From: an uncultured Ramlibacter sp.
GTDB lineage: Bacteria; Pseudomonadota; Gammaproteobacteria; Burkholderiales; Burkholderiaceae_C
Assembly (NCBI RefSeq): GCF_936925435.1
Contig: NZ_CAKZHQ010000044.1
Location: forward strand, 1 to 64,000
Length of the DNA stretch: 64,000 bases
Direction: 5' to 3'
The notes under the pieces were generated by a model. The model was not told the DNA's origin. It was given only the letters and a program-made list of their open reading frames with translations, and did not search any database. Below, in pieces: positions 29,165 through 36,878 of the stretch. Position 1 is the first letter of the stretch. Every line of letters begins with the position of its first letter. Both the position numbers and the translations under genes were made by a program.

Positions 29165-29542
29165 ATGCTCAAGGAAATGAACGCCATGGCCACCATCGCA
29201 GTCAAGGAGGTCGCGCGCTCGCGCAAGTTTTATGAAGGCCAGCTGGGCCTGCAAGCCGATGGACCGGGTGAGCCCGGCCTGGCGGCCTACCGCAGCGGGG
29301 GCTCGACCCTGATGCTCTACGAATCGGCTTTCGCCGGTAGCAACAGGGCCACCTGCGCCACCTGGGCCGTGACGGATGGCATCGAAAGCCTGGTGCAGTC
29401 CCTCAAGGAGCGCGGCGTCGCGTTCGAACACTACGACCTACCGCAGACCACGCGCCAGGGTGACATCCATGTGTCCGGCGCGCGCAAGACGGCCTGGTGC
29501 AAGGACCCCGACGGCAACATCCTGTGTTTCGCCCAGGACTGA
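29165..29542 (+). CDS. Glyoxalase/VOC domain protein
   Basis: A 125-residue vicinal-oxygen-chelate protein: AVKEVARSRKFYEGQLGL opens the first half, and CKDPDGNILCFAQD closes the second. Candidates are a small bleomycin-resistance-like binder or a dioxygenase-fold protein; I cannot choose. An AAGGAGATCAC site precedes the ATG. It is probably part of the ArsR operon, 36 nt behind the pump. Confidence 0.87.
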   Translation: MLKEMNAMATIAVKEVARSRKFYEGQLGLQADGPGEPGLAAYRSGGSTLMLYESAFAGSNRATCATWAVTDGIESLVQSLKERGVAFEHYDLPQTTRQGDIHVSGARKTAWCKDPDGNILCFAQD

Positions 29543-29570
29543 TTCCCGCAACAGACCCCAAGGAGATCCC

Positions 29571-29930
29571 ATGGCCCGCTATGTCGATGGATTCGTTGTC
29601 CCCGTCCCGAAGAAAAACCTTGCCGCTTACCGCACGCTCGCGCGCAAGGCCGGCAAGATCTGGAAGGAGTACGGCGCGCTGGAATATGTGGAATGCGTCG
29701 CCGACGACGTCAAGCCCGGCAAGTCCACCTCCTTCCCACAGAGCGTCAAGCTCAAGCCCGATGAGGTGGTGGTTTTCTCCTGGATCATCTACACCTCGCG
29801 GGCGCAGCGCGACAAGATCAATGCCAAGGTGATGAAGGATCCGCGGCTCGAAGGGATGGACCCCAAGTCCCTGCCGTTCGACGGTAAGCGCATGTTCTGG
29901 GGCGGCTTCAAGACCATCGTCGAGCTCTGA
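29571..29930 (+). CDS. DUF1428 family protein
   Basis: A 119-residue protein with the DUF1428 (YbaA-like) pattern: YVDGFVVPVPKKNLAAYRTL at the N-terminus and FDGKRMFWGGFKTIVEL at the end. Function unknown; the fold is a dimeric alpha/beta barrel like ABM monooxygenases. It is preceded by AAGGAGATCCC and is the last gene of the ArsR operon. Confidence 0.9.
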   Translation: MARYVDGFVVPVPKKNLAAYRTLARKAGKIWKEYGALEYVECVADDVKPGKSTSFPQSVKLKPDEVVVFSWIIYTSRAQRDKINAKVMKDPRLEGMDPKSLPFDGKRMFWGGFKTIVEL

Positions 29931-29946
29931 CACCGGGGCCGGAAAG

Positions 29947-29992
29947 AAAAAATCCCCCGGACCGCGAGGGCCGAGGGATAAAGAGCCGGGGG
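29947..29992 (-). terminator. Rho-independent terminator, minus strand
   Basis: Perfect 7-bp G/C stem CCCCCGG/CCGGGGG closing a 25-base loop, followed on the minus strand by A and six T. On the plus strand the U tract is missing, so it does not serve the DUF1428 gene. Confidence 0.6.
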
Positions 29993-30002
29993 AAGAAACT
30001 TG

Positions 30003-30047
30003 AAAAAAACCCGGCTGTCCGTTGGAGAGCGGCACGCGCCCCGGGTT
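30003..30047 (-). terminator. Upstream rho-independent terminator or hairpin, minus strand
   Basis: Stem AACCCGG/CCGGGTT with a 26-base G/C-rich loop and then T residues on the minus strand. It precedes the second terminator by about 10 bases. Confidence 0.45.
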
Positions 30048-30219
30048 CCCCAGGTTTGCCTGCGCTTCACAGTGTTGGCTTGCAGTGTTACACCGCCGCG
30101 TGAATAAGTCACGTGCTGATGGATGGCGGCATGGTTCGCACGGATGGCGCTGGCTTGTTGCGGGATGGCTCTGTAGGATTGCGCTGACACGAGTTCGCGC
30201 CTTTTTCCGAAAGACAGCC

Positions 30220-32346
30220 ATGCCGGATCTCAATCCTCCTTTGGAACGCAACGAAGACGAGCAGCCCGCCGGTGGCCTGTGGCTGTCGATCCGCAAGGCC
30301 TGCAGCCGCCTGCAGGACTGGTTCGTCATCCAGAGCACGCCGGTCAAGGCGATGCTGCTGGCGGTCGCTCTGCTGATCCCGGCCACCGGCGGCTACTCGC
30401 TGGTCCTGATGAACCGCCAGGCGGCATTGGCCGAACAGGTCAAGACCATGGCCGCCGGCGAGAAGCTGGGCGAGGGCATGTGGAGCTTCAACGACAAGCT
30501 GCCCGTGGTGTTCGGCACCGGCTCGGTGCTGAGCTTCCTGGAGTCCAACCCGGTGGAGCGCATCACCGTGATCTACAAGCCGCTGATGTGGAACGTCTCC
30601 GAGCGCTTTGTGCTCATCCAGTCGCAGGGCAAGCAATACGCCTATTACCCCTCAGACATCGAGAGCAAGATCTTTGCCGACAAGGCCGTCACGGCCGCCT
30701 GGGGAGGCAAGCTCAGCTTCGTGCCGCGCGCCGAGCTCGATGCCTCCAGCATGGACATGCTCGAGCGCCTTGACCAGCGCTTTGCCGCCGGCCGCCCGCA
30801 GTCCGAGAAGGACGGCTGGAAGGCCGGCGTCAGCGGCGTGCTGTCGGCCGCGCTGACCGTTGGCCTGCTGGGCTTCCTGGCTTTCCAGCTCAAGGGCCAG
30901 TTCAAGTCGCTCAAGTTCGTCGAGGCCGGCCAGGTCCATGGCTCGATCGAGGACCTGGTCGGCATGGATGACATCAAGGCCGAGGTGGCGCAGATCAAGG
31001 ACCAGTACCAGCGCCGCGCCGCCTACGCCGAGTACGGCATCGTCAAGCCCTTCAACGTGATGTTCAGCGGCCCGGCCGGCACCGGCAAGACCAAGCTGGC
31101 CAGCTACCTGGCGCGCGAGCTGAACCTGCCCATCCTGTTCCATTCGGCCGCCAACCTGGAGACCGGCTATGTGGCCGGCGGCTCCAACACGCTCAGCCGC
31201 ATCATGGCCATGGCGCGCCGGCGCAAGCGCTGCATCGTCTTCCTGGACGAGGCGCAGGACCTGTTCATGAAGCGCGGTGGCCACCGCAAGTTCGACGACG
31301 ACACCCAGAACACCTTGCTGGCGGTGCTCGACGGCGTGCGCACCAAGAGCGAGGCCGAGATCATCTGGATCGTCGCCAGCAACTTCAACAGCGAGTCCAT
31401 GCAGATGGACGAGGCCATGCTGCGGCGCTTCCAGATGAAGGTGGACTTCCGCCTGCCCAACCGCGAGGAGCGCCTCGCCATCATTGGCCACTACCTGGCG
31501 CAGCGCGCCGAGAAGGTGCTGCCGGACATGGATCTGCGCCATCTGGTGGAGATCACCGAGGGCCGCAGCCCGGCCGACCTGGAGACCATCGTCAACCAGG
31601 CCGGCATCAGCGCGGTGCAGGCCGGCCGGATGATCGGGGCCGACACGCTGATGCAGGCGGCAGAGCGCGTGATGGTGGGCAACGTCAACACCAGCACCAC
31701 CAAGGAGCGCGAGCGGGACCGGCGCATCATCGCCATCCACGAGTGGGGCCATTTCCTGGTCGACTTCGAGCTCGAGCGCAAGAACGCCGGCGGCGACTGG
31801 GAGAAGATCCAGGCCGAGATGAAGACCATCAAGATCTCGCTCAAGGCCAACCCGCGCAACAACGCGCTGGGCTTCGTCTTCCACAAGCAGGGCGCCAACC
31901 TGCTCAAGACCAAGGGCGACATCGAGCACGACGTGCGGGTGCTGCTGGGCGGCATGGCCAACGAGGAGCTGTTCTTCGGCGAGCAGGGAACGACCAACGG
32001 CGCCCACAACGACATCACCCGCGTCACCAAGCTGCTTCACCACGCGGTGGGCGAGATGGGCATGTACCGCAAGACCCGGCTGAACTTCGGCGCGCTGGCG
32101 CAAGAGGGGCAGGGCGGCAAGGCGGTGGACGAAGAGACGCGCTCCATCATGGAGGCCCAGAGCGAGCGCCTGTACGGCGAGACCAAGGCCTTGCTCACGC
32201 GATTGCAGCCGCTGACCGAGCACCTGGCCGGCAAGCTGATGGAGGCTGGTGAGATGAGCCTGGCCGAAGCCCTCTTTGAAATCCGCTCCTTCGAGGCGGC
32301 TTGCTACAGTTTCAATAGCAAGATGGGATTGTCCCACGCGCTCTGA
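30220..32346 (+). CDS. Divergent FtsH-like AAA+ ATPase with zinc protease domain
   Basis: A 708-residue membrane protein. TM1 is at about 44-64 and TM2 at about 203-224, enclosing a periplasmic region of about 140 residues. The AAA module has Walker A GPAGTGKT (284-291), Walker B FLDEAQ (341-346) and an atypical second-region-of-homology motif DEAMLRRFQM. The peptidase domain has HEWGH (507-511, instead of the FtsH HEAGH) and NGAHNDI with the likely third ligand Asp598. It should be an ATP-dependent membrane protease, but it is too divergent to be the housekeeping FtsH. Start choice: the ATG is the first before the cytoplasmic segment; an earlier open frame is low-complexity. Confidence 0.85.
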   Translation: MPDLNPPLERNEDEQPAGGLWLSIRKACSRLQDWFVIQSTPVKAMLLAVALLIPATGGYSLVLMNRQAALAEQVKTMAAGEKLGEGMWSFNDKLPVVFGTGSVLSFLESNPVERITVIYKPLMWNVSERFVLIQSQGKQYAYYPSDIESKIFADKAVTAAWGGKLSFVPRAELDASSMDMLERLDQRFAAGRPQSEKDGWKAGVSGVLSAALTVGLLGFLAFQLKGQFKSLKFVEAGQVHGSIEDLVGMDDIKAEVAQIKDQYQRRAAYAEYGIVKPFNVMFSGPAGTGKTKLASYLARELNLPILFHSAANLETGYVAGGSNTLSRIMAMARRRKRCIVFLDEAQDLFMKRGGHRKFDDDTQNTLLAVLDGVRTKSEAEIIWIVASNFNSESMQMDEAMLRRFQMKVDFRLPNREERLAIIGHYLAQRAEKVLPDMDLRHLVEITEGRSPADLETIVNQAGISAVQAGRMIGADTLMQAAERVMVGNVNTSTTKERERDRRIIAIHEWGHFLVDFELERKNAGGDWEKIQAEMKTIKISLKANPRNNALGFVFHKQGANLLKTKGDIEHDVRVLLGGMANEELFFGEQGTTNGAHNDITRVTKLLHHAVGEMGMYRKTRLNFGALAQEGQGGKAVDEETRSIMEAQSERLYGETKALLTRLQPLTEHLAGKLMEAGEMSLAEALFEIRSFEAACYSFNSKMGLSHAL

Positions 32347-32353
32347 GGGCCTG
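32300..32353 (+). repeat. Dispersed-repeat-like sequence across the 3' end of the FtsH-like gene
   Basis: CTTGCTA and TAGCAAG (32300-32306, 32316-32322) form a perfect 7-bp inverted repeat around a 9-base loop. GTCCCACGCGCTCTGAGGGCC follows in the pattern of the family's second half. The coding sequence and TGA stop of the FtsH-like gene run through it. Confidence 0.4.
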
Positions 32354-32388
32354 GCGGATGACGCGGCCGGCCTGGGGCCGCGCGGCCT

Positions 32389-32961
32389 TTACTTGCTGGC
32401 CGGCTTGGCGGCCGGGGCCGCAGCCGCCGGCGCGGTGACGCCCAGGCGCTTGGCCACCGATTGTTCCATCGCCTTGACCTTGGGTTCGATGCTCGGGCGG
32501 GTGTCGGCCAGCAGTTTTTCCAGCAGCGCCTTCTGCATGTCACCGCCCAGGCCCTGGAACTTGCTGTACACGGGCGACTCGATGATCGCCACCACCTGCT
32601 TGAGCTCATCCTCGCTGAACTTGTCCTCCAGTATCGCGCCGATGGTCGTGGGCGCCAGCTTGACGGCGCGGCCCTGCACCAGGGGCACGGCCTCGTCGAC
32701 GTACTTCTTGACGTCGGCCTGGATGTCCTTGGCCACCGCCTCGCGCTTGTCGGCTGGGATGCGGGCCGTCAGGGCCGGGCCAGCGCGGCCCATGATTTCG
32801 GCGGCCGGCTGTTCGGCCAGGTTGCGCGCCATGGACTCGATCGCGGGCTGCTGCTGTTTGATGATGCGGGCGACCAGCTCTTTCTTGGCTGGGGTCGATT
32901 GGGCCTGGGCGCTCAGGGCGGCGGCCAGCAGGAGGAGGGGGAGCAAAGTCTTTTGAAGCAT
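32389..32961 (-). CDS. Exported DUF2059 protein
   Basis: A 190-residue protein with a signal peptide (LLPLLLLAAALSAQAQ) and a DUF2059 domain (DKFSEDELKQVVAIIESPVYSKFQGL), ending in an Ala/Pro/Lys tail. Function unknown; expected in the periplasm. The frame continues upstream of this ATG, but the signal peptide fixes the start. It is convergent with the FtsH-like gene, with a 42-nt gap. Confidence 0.87.
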   Translation of the reverse strand: MLQKTLLPLLLLAAALSAQAQSTPAKKELVARIIKQQQPAIESMARNLAEQPAAEIMGRAGPALTARIPADKREAVAKDIQADVKKYVDEAVPLVQGRAVKLAPTTIGAILEDKFSEDELKQVVAIIESPVYSKFQGLGGDMQKALLEKLLADTRPSIEPKVKAMEQSVAKRLGVTAPAAAAPAAKPASK

Positions 32962-33215
32962 GGGCCATCTTAAACGCTGGCCGCAGCCAGCAATGTGTCG
33001 CGCCGCTGCACTACAGGACTTGCCAGTGTGGCCACCACACCACTTCCGTGCGTATGGCTCTCCATGGGAAAGGCCCACTCCGGTGCTTGTTCCAGCGCTA
33101 TGAAATCGATAGGGTAAATCTGACAGGGGTGGTCGCAAGCGTCCGTAACAAGCGTAAACGTAGTGCTGCTGGCCGGACGTCCTGAACCACCATGTGCCGT
33201 CTTGGGAGCAAACAC

Positions 33216-33356
33216 ATGAAACGTCGAACATTCCTGTCGCATGGCGGCAGCCTTGCCATGACCGCGGCCATCGCGGTGCCCTGGATTTCCGGCATCAACG
33301 GGCTGGACCTGGGCTACGCCAACCTGCACTTCTCGCGCAGCGCCGGCCTGGTCTGA
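33216..33356 (+). CDS. Short ORF with twin-arginine signal-like N-terminus
   Basis: A 46-residue ORF: KRRTFLSHGGSLAMTAA followed by a hydrophobic stretch and a polar end with NLHFSRSAGLV. It looks like the export signal of a Tat substrate with the body missing. A GGGAGC site precedes the ATG, and it stops 4 nt before the TauD-like gene, so translational coupling is possible. It may be a decayed gene remnant or a real small protein; I cannot tell. The preceding 250 bases hold no gene. Confidence 0.45.
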   Translation: MKRRTFLSHGGSLAMTAAIAVPWISGINGLDLGYANLHFSRSAGLV

Positions 33357-33360
33357 AAGA

Positions 33361-34245
33361 ATGCCGATGGCTTTGCAATTTTCTCCCGTCACCCCGGTGC
33401 TGGGTGCACTGATCGAGGGCCTGGATCTGGCCGGCATCACGCAGGCGCAGTTCGACCAGCTGTACGCCCTGTGGATGAAGCACCACGTGCTGGTGCTGCG
33501 CGACCAGGTGCTCACCGACACCCAGTTCGAGCGCTTTTCCGGCATGCTCGGCGAGCTGGACCCGCCGCCCAACCAGGGCGCAGGGCGCAAGAGCGTGCCG
33601 GGCCATCCCAACCTGTACGTGGTGTCCAACCGCAAGAGCGGCAGCGGCGAGCCGCTGGGCGCGCTGGGCGACGGCGAGGCGCAATGGCATACCGACATGT
33701 CTTACCTGGAGCGCCCGCCCTTTGCCTCCATGCTGTGGTCGATCGAGATCCCCGACAGCGGCGGCGACACTTCTTTTGCCAGCATGCCGGAGGCCCTGCT
33801 GGCCATGCCGGCCGACCTGGTCGCGCGCATCGAGCGGCTGGACATCAAGCACGACGGCACCTACGACAGCGGCGGCAACGTGCGCAAGGGCATGGCGGCC
33901 AACGACGACCCGGTGTACTCGGTGGGCACCCTGCATCCCATCGTCATCACCCAGCCCGAGACGGGCGAGCGCACCCTCTACCTGGGGCGCCGGCGCAATG
34001 CCTACATTCCCGGCCTGTCGCTGGCGGAATCGGAGCAGCTGCTCGACACCATCTGGGGCTACGCGACCGCGCCCGCGGTCACGCTGACGCACCGCTGGCG
34101 CGTCGGCGACGTGGTGCTGTGGAACAACCTGACCACCATGCACCGGCGCGACGCCTTCCCGGCGGACCAGTTCCGCACCATGCACCGCTCGCAGATCAAG
34201 GGCCGCTACGTTCCCGCGGCGGCCGGACAAAAGGAGGCCGCATGA
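33361..34245 (+). CDS. TauD/TfdA-family alpha-ketoglutarate dioxygenase
   Basis: A 294-residue Fe(II)/2-oxoglutarate dioxygenase. The iron triad is seen as H-x-D in QWHTDMSYLERPP and a distal His in LTTMHRRDAFP; the 2-oxoglutarate Arg is in RTMHRSQIKG. It hydroxylates a sulfonate, aryloxy acid or other substrate; sequence alone does not say which. The stop overlaps the start of a Bug receptor gene (ATGA), which suggests the receptor brings in its substrate or a related acid. Confidence 0.92.
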   Translation: MPMALQFSPVTPVLGALIEGLDLAGITQAQFDQLYALWMKHHVLVLRDQVLTDTQFERFSGMLGELDPPPNQGAGRKSVPGHPNLYVVSNRKSGSGEPLGALGDGEAQWHTDMSYLERPPFASMLWSIEIPDSGGDTSFASMPEALLAMPADLVARIERLDIKHDGTYDSGGNVRKGMAANDDPVYSVGTLHPIVITQPETGERTLYLGRRRNAYIPGLSLAESEQLLDTIWGYATAPAVTLTHRWRVGDVVLWNNLTTMHRRDAFPADQFRTMHRSQIKGRYVPAAAGQKEAA

Positions 34246-35255
34246 TCACCCGTCGCAGTTTTGGCGCATCCCTGGCAGCCGCATCGGCCCTGGGCCCTGT
34301 GGGCCTGGCCCGGGCGCAGGACAGCAACTATCCCTCGCGGCCGATCCGCCTGCTGGTGGGCCTGGCGCCGGGCGGCATCGCCGACATCACGGCCCGCTTC
34401 ATCGCCCCGCGCTTGGGCGAGATCCTGGGCCAGCAGGTGGTGGTGGAGAACCGCACCGGCGCGGGCGGCGCCATCGCCACCCGCGCCGTGGCCGCCAGCG
34501 CAGCCGACGGCTACACCCTGCTGATGGCCTTCGACGGCACCCATGTCACGTTGCCGGCGGCCAACCCGCGCATCGGCTTCGATCCGGTGGCCGACTTCGC
34601 CATGATTGGCAAGGTGGTGGACGCGCCCGTGCTCATCACCTCGCATCCGAGCTTCCCGGCGCGCGACTTCGGCGAGTTCATCAGCCTGTCGCGCCGCTCC
34701 CTGGGCGGAGGCATGGGCAGCAGGGTGTTCGACTACGGCACCTCGGGTGTGGCCAGTACTGGCCACCTGACGATGGAGCTGCTCAAGCAGCGCGTGGGCG
34801 TCTACGCCGTCCACATTCCCTACCGTGGCGGCGGCGATGCCCGCGCCCAGGTGCTGGGCCGGCAGATCCCGCTGATGCTGGCGGCGGTGCCGACCACCTC
34901 GGGCGACATCCGCGCCGGCATCCTCAAGGGCCTGGCCGTCACCAGCGCGCGCCGCTCGCCGGTGCTGCCGGGCGTGCCCACGCTGGCCGAACTGGGCTAC
35001 AAGGAGCTGACCGGCATGGACATCAACTCCTGGGTGGGCCTGATGGCACCGGCACGCACGCCGGCGTCCATCGTTGCGCGCCTGGATGCCGCGCTGCGCG
35101 AGACCCTGGCCACCGATGAGGTGCATGCGCGCCTGCTCAACGCCGGTTCGACGCCGGTCAAGAGCTCGCCGGAGATCTTCCGCACCCAGGTGGCTGGCGA
35201 CCTGGCGCGCTGGAAGAAGGTGATCCACGACGCCAATCTGCGGCTGGAGACCTGA
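34242..35255 (+). CDS. Bug-family tripartite tricarboxylate (TTT) solute-binding receptor
   Basis: A 337-residue periplasmic binding protein with a Tat-like signal (TRRSFGASLAAASAL then ARAQ) and the Bug signature YPSRPIRLLVGLAPGGIAD. Bug receptors capture carboxylates or other small acids for TTT importers. No TctA/TctB membrane partners are nearby, the usual situation for expanded Bug families in Burkholderiales. It is coupled to the dioxygenase gene. Confidence 0.93.
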   Translation: MITRRSFGASLAAASALGPVGLARAQDSNYPSRPIRLLVGLAPGGIADITARFIAPRLGEILGQQVVVENRTGAGGAIATRAVAASAADGYTLLMAFDGTHVTLPAANPRIGFDPVADFAMIGKVVDAPVLITSHPSFPARDFGEFISLSRRSLGGGMGSRVFDYGTSGVASTGHLTMELLKQRVGVYAVHIPYRGGGDARAQVLGRQIPLMLAAVPTTSGDIRAGILKGLAVTSARRSPVLPGVPTLAELGYKELTGMDINSWVGLMAPARTPASIVARLDAALRETLATDEVHARLLNAGSTPVKSSPEIFRTQVAGDLARWKKVIHDANLRLET

Positions 35256-35316
35256 GCGCCCTGCTGCCAGTTCCGGACCGGGCGGGCGCTAGAGTGATGC
35301 TCTTTGCGCCCGCTGT

Positions 35317-36744
35317 ATGACCGAACCTCCTTCGCAAGTCCATCCGCAAGGCACTGACCGCCGCTGGCAGGCGCTGTGCGTGCTGTGCCTGGGCGTGCTG
35401 ATGATTGTGCTGGACACGACCATCGTGAACGTCGCCCTGCCGTCCATCCGCGAGGACCTGGGCTTTTCCGAAACCGCCCTGGTCTGGGTCATCAATGCCT
35501 ACATGCTGACCTTCGGCGGCTTTCTGCTGCTGGGCGGCCGGCTGGGTGACCTGTATGGCCACCGGCGCGTCTTCCTGGCCGGCCTGGCGCTGTTCACCGC
35601 GGCCTCACTGGCCTGCGGCATGGCCGGTTCGCAGCTGCTGCTGGTGGCGGCGCGCGCCATCCAGGGCTTGGGCGGCGCCATGGTGTCGGCGATCTCGCTG
35701 TCGCTGATCATGAACCTGTTCACCGAGCCGCACGAGCGCGCCAAGGCCATGGGTGTGTACGGCTTTGTCTGCGCCGGCGGCGGCAGCATCGGCGTGTTGC
35801 TGGGCGGCCTGCTCACCAGCGCCTTCCATTGGCACTGGATCTTCCTGGTCAATCTTCCCATCGGGGCCTTGGTGTTCGGCCTGTGCCTGGTGCTGCTGCC
35901 CGGCGGCCGCGGCCAGGCCGGCGCGCGGCTGGACGTCTGGGGCGCGGTCACGGTGACGGCTTCGCTGATGCTGGCCGTCTATGCGGTGGTCGACGGCAAC
36001 CAGGCCGGCTGGGGCTCGGTCCAGACGCTGGGCCTGCTGGTGGCGGCGGTGCTGCTGCTGGTGGCCTTCATCGCCATCGAGCGGCGCGTGGCCGTGCCCT
36101 TGATGCCGCTGGGCTTGTTCCGCCTGCGCAGCGTGGCGGTCGCCAACGTGGCGGGCGTGCTGTGGGCGGCGGCGATGTTCGCCTGGTTCTTCATCTCGGC
36201 CCTGTACATGCAACTGGTGCTGCGGTACACGCCGATGCAGGTGGGCCTGGCCTTCTTGCCGGCCAACCTCATCATGGCGGCCTTCTCGGTCGGCCTGTCG
36301 GCCCGCATGGTGATGCGCTGGGGCGTGCGCGGCCCGCTGGCCTCCGGCCTGTTGCTGGCCGCGGCAGGGCTGGCTTTGTTTGCCAGAGCGCCTGTGGACG
36401 GCACGTTCCTGGCCGACGTGCTGCCCGGCATGCTGCTGGCGGGCCTGGGTGCGGGCATCGCCTTCAATCCCATGCTGCTGGCGGCCATGAGCGAGGTCGC
36501 GCCGCAGGAGTCGGGTATCGCCTCGGGCGTGGTCAACACCTCCTTCATGCTGGGTGGGGCGCTGGGCCTGGCCGTGCTGGCCAGCCTGGCGGCGGCGCGC
36601 GCGGAGCAACTGGCGCCGGCCGGCACGGCCGCGGCGCTCAGCGGCGGCTACCAGCTGGCGTTCGCGGTGGGCGCGGTGTTCGCCGCCGTGGCCGGCCTGC
36701 TGGGCGCCGCGCTGTTGCCGGCGAAGGCGCCTGGCGCGAACTGA
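35317..36744 (+). CDS. MFS transporter, DHA2 family
   Basis: A 475-residue 14-TM drug:proton antiporter-like protein. It opens CLGVLMIVLDTTIVNVALPS and has motif A as GGRLGDLYGHRRVFLAGLAL. Substrate unknown; EmrB/actinorhodin-exporter-like proteins are the closest in pattern. It is likely a single-gene unit, 61 nt after the Bug receptor and followed by a terminator-bearing repeat. Confidence 0.9.
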   Translation: MTEPPSQVHPQGTDRRWQALCVLCLGVLMIVLDTTIVNVALPSIREDLGFSETALVWVINAYMLTFGGFLLLGGRLGDLYGHRRVFLAGLALFTAASLACGMAGSQLLLVAARAIQGLGGAMVSAISLSLIMNLFTEPHERAKAMGVYGFVCAGGGSIGVLLGGLLTSAFHWHWIFLVNLPIGALVFGLCLVLLPGGRGQAGARLDVWGAVTVTASLMLAVYAVVDGNQAGWGSVQTLGLLVAAVLLLVAFIAIERRVAVPLMPLGLFRLRSVAVANVAGVLWAAAMFAWFFISALYMQLVLRYTPMQVGLAFLPANLIMAAFSVGLSARMVMRWGVRGPLASGLLLAAAGLALFARAPVDGTFLADVLPGMLLAGLGAGIAFNPMLLAAMSEVAPQESGIASGVVNTSFMLGGALGLAVLASLAAARAEQLAPAGTAAALSGGYQLAFAVGAVFAAVAGLLGAALLPAKAPGAN

Positions 36745-36768
36745 AGTCAGTCCGGCGGCCTCCTGGTT

Positions 36769-36830
36769 GCTATTGAATCAATAGCTAGAGGGGAAGGTTG
36801 CACGGGGGCTGCAGCCTTTTTTCTTTCAAG
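36769..36830 (+). repeat. Dispersed repeat, intergenic copy with terminator
   Basis: Starts with the perfect palindrome GCTATTGA-A-TCAATAGC, followed by a G-rich segment, GCAGCC, a T tract and CTTTCAAG. I recognise the element order from repeats scattered in Comamonadaceae genomes. It lies after the MFS gene and includes a functional-looking terminator. Confidence 0.55.
36796..36825 (+). terminator. Rho-independent terminator of the MFS gene
   Basis: Stem GGTTGCA/TGCAGCC (7 bp with one G-T pair), loop of seven bases, then TTTTTTCTTT. It is about 50 nt after the MFS stop and part of the dispersed repeat. Confidence 0.7.
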
Positions 36831-36878
36831 GTGGCGGGGACGGCCCCGCGCGGGCGCGGTTTCGTGTAGAAATTCCCG

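Larger units (their letters stand above)
29947..30078 (-). ncRNA. Candidate small RNA on the minus strand with tandem intrinsic terminators
   Basis: The 290-nt gap between DUF1428 and the FtsH-like gene holds two hairpins that read as terminators only on the minus strand. One stem is AACCCGG/CCGGGTT (30008-30014 and 30041-30047) followed by a T run. The other is CCCCCGG/CCGGGGG (29954-29960 and 29986-29992) followed by six T. A weak promoter (GTGACT, 16 bases, TAACAC) lies at about 30085-30112. No minus-strand protein gene lies upstream in range, so a roughly 130-nt transcript is the simplest reading. No family is recognised. Confidence 0.4.

Noticed and set aside
33090-33120. GCTATGAAATCGATAG-like sequence resembling the repeat's first palindrome
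   Set aside because: Only about 16 bases match and the second half of the element is missing.
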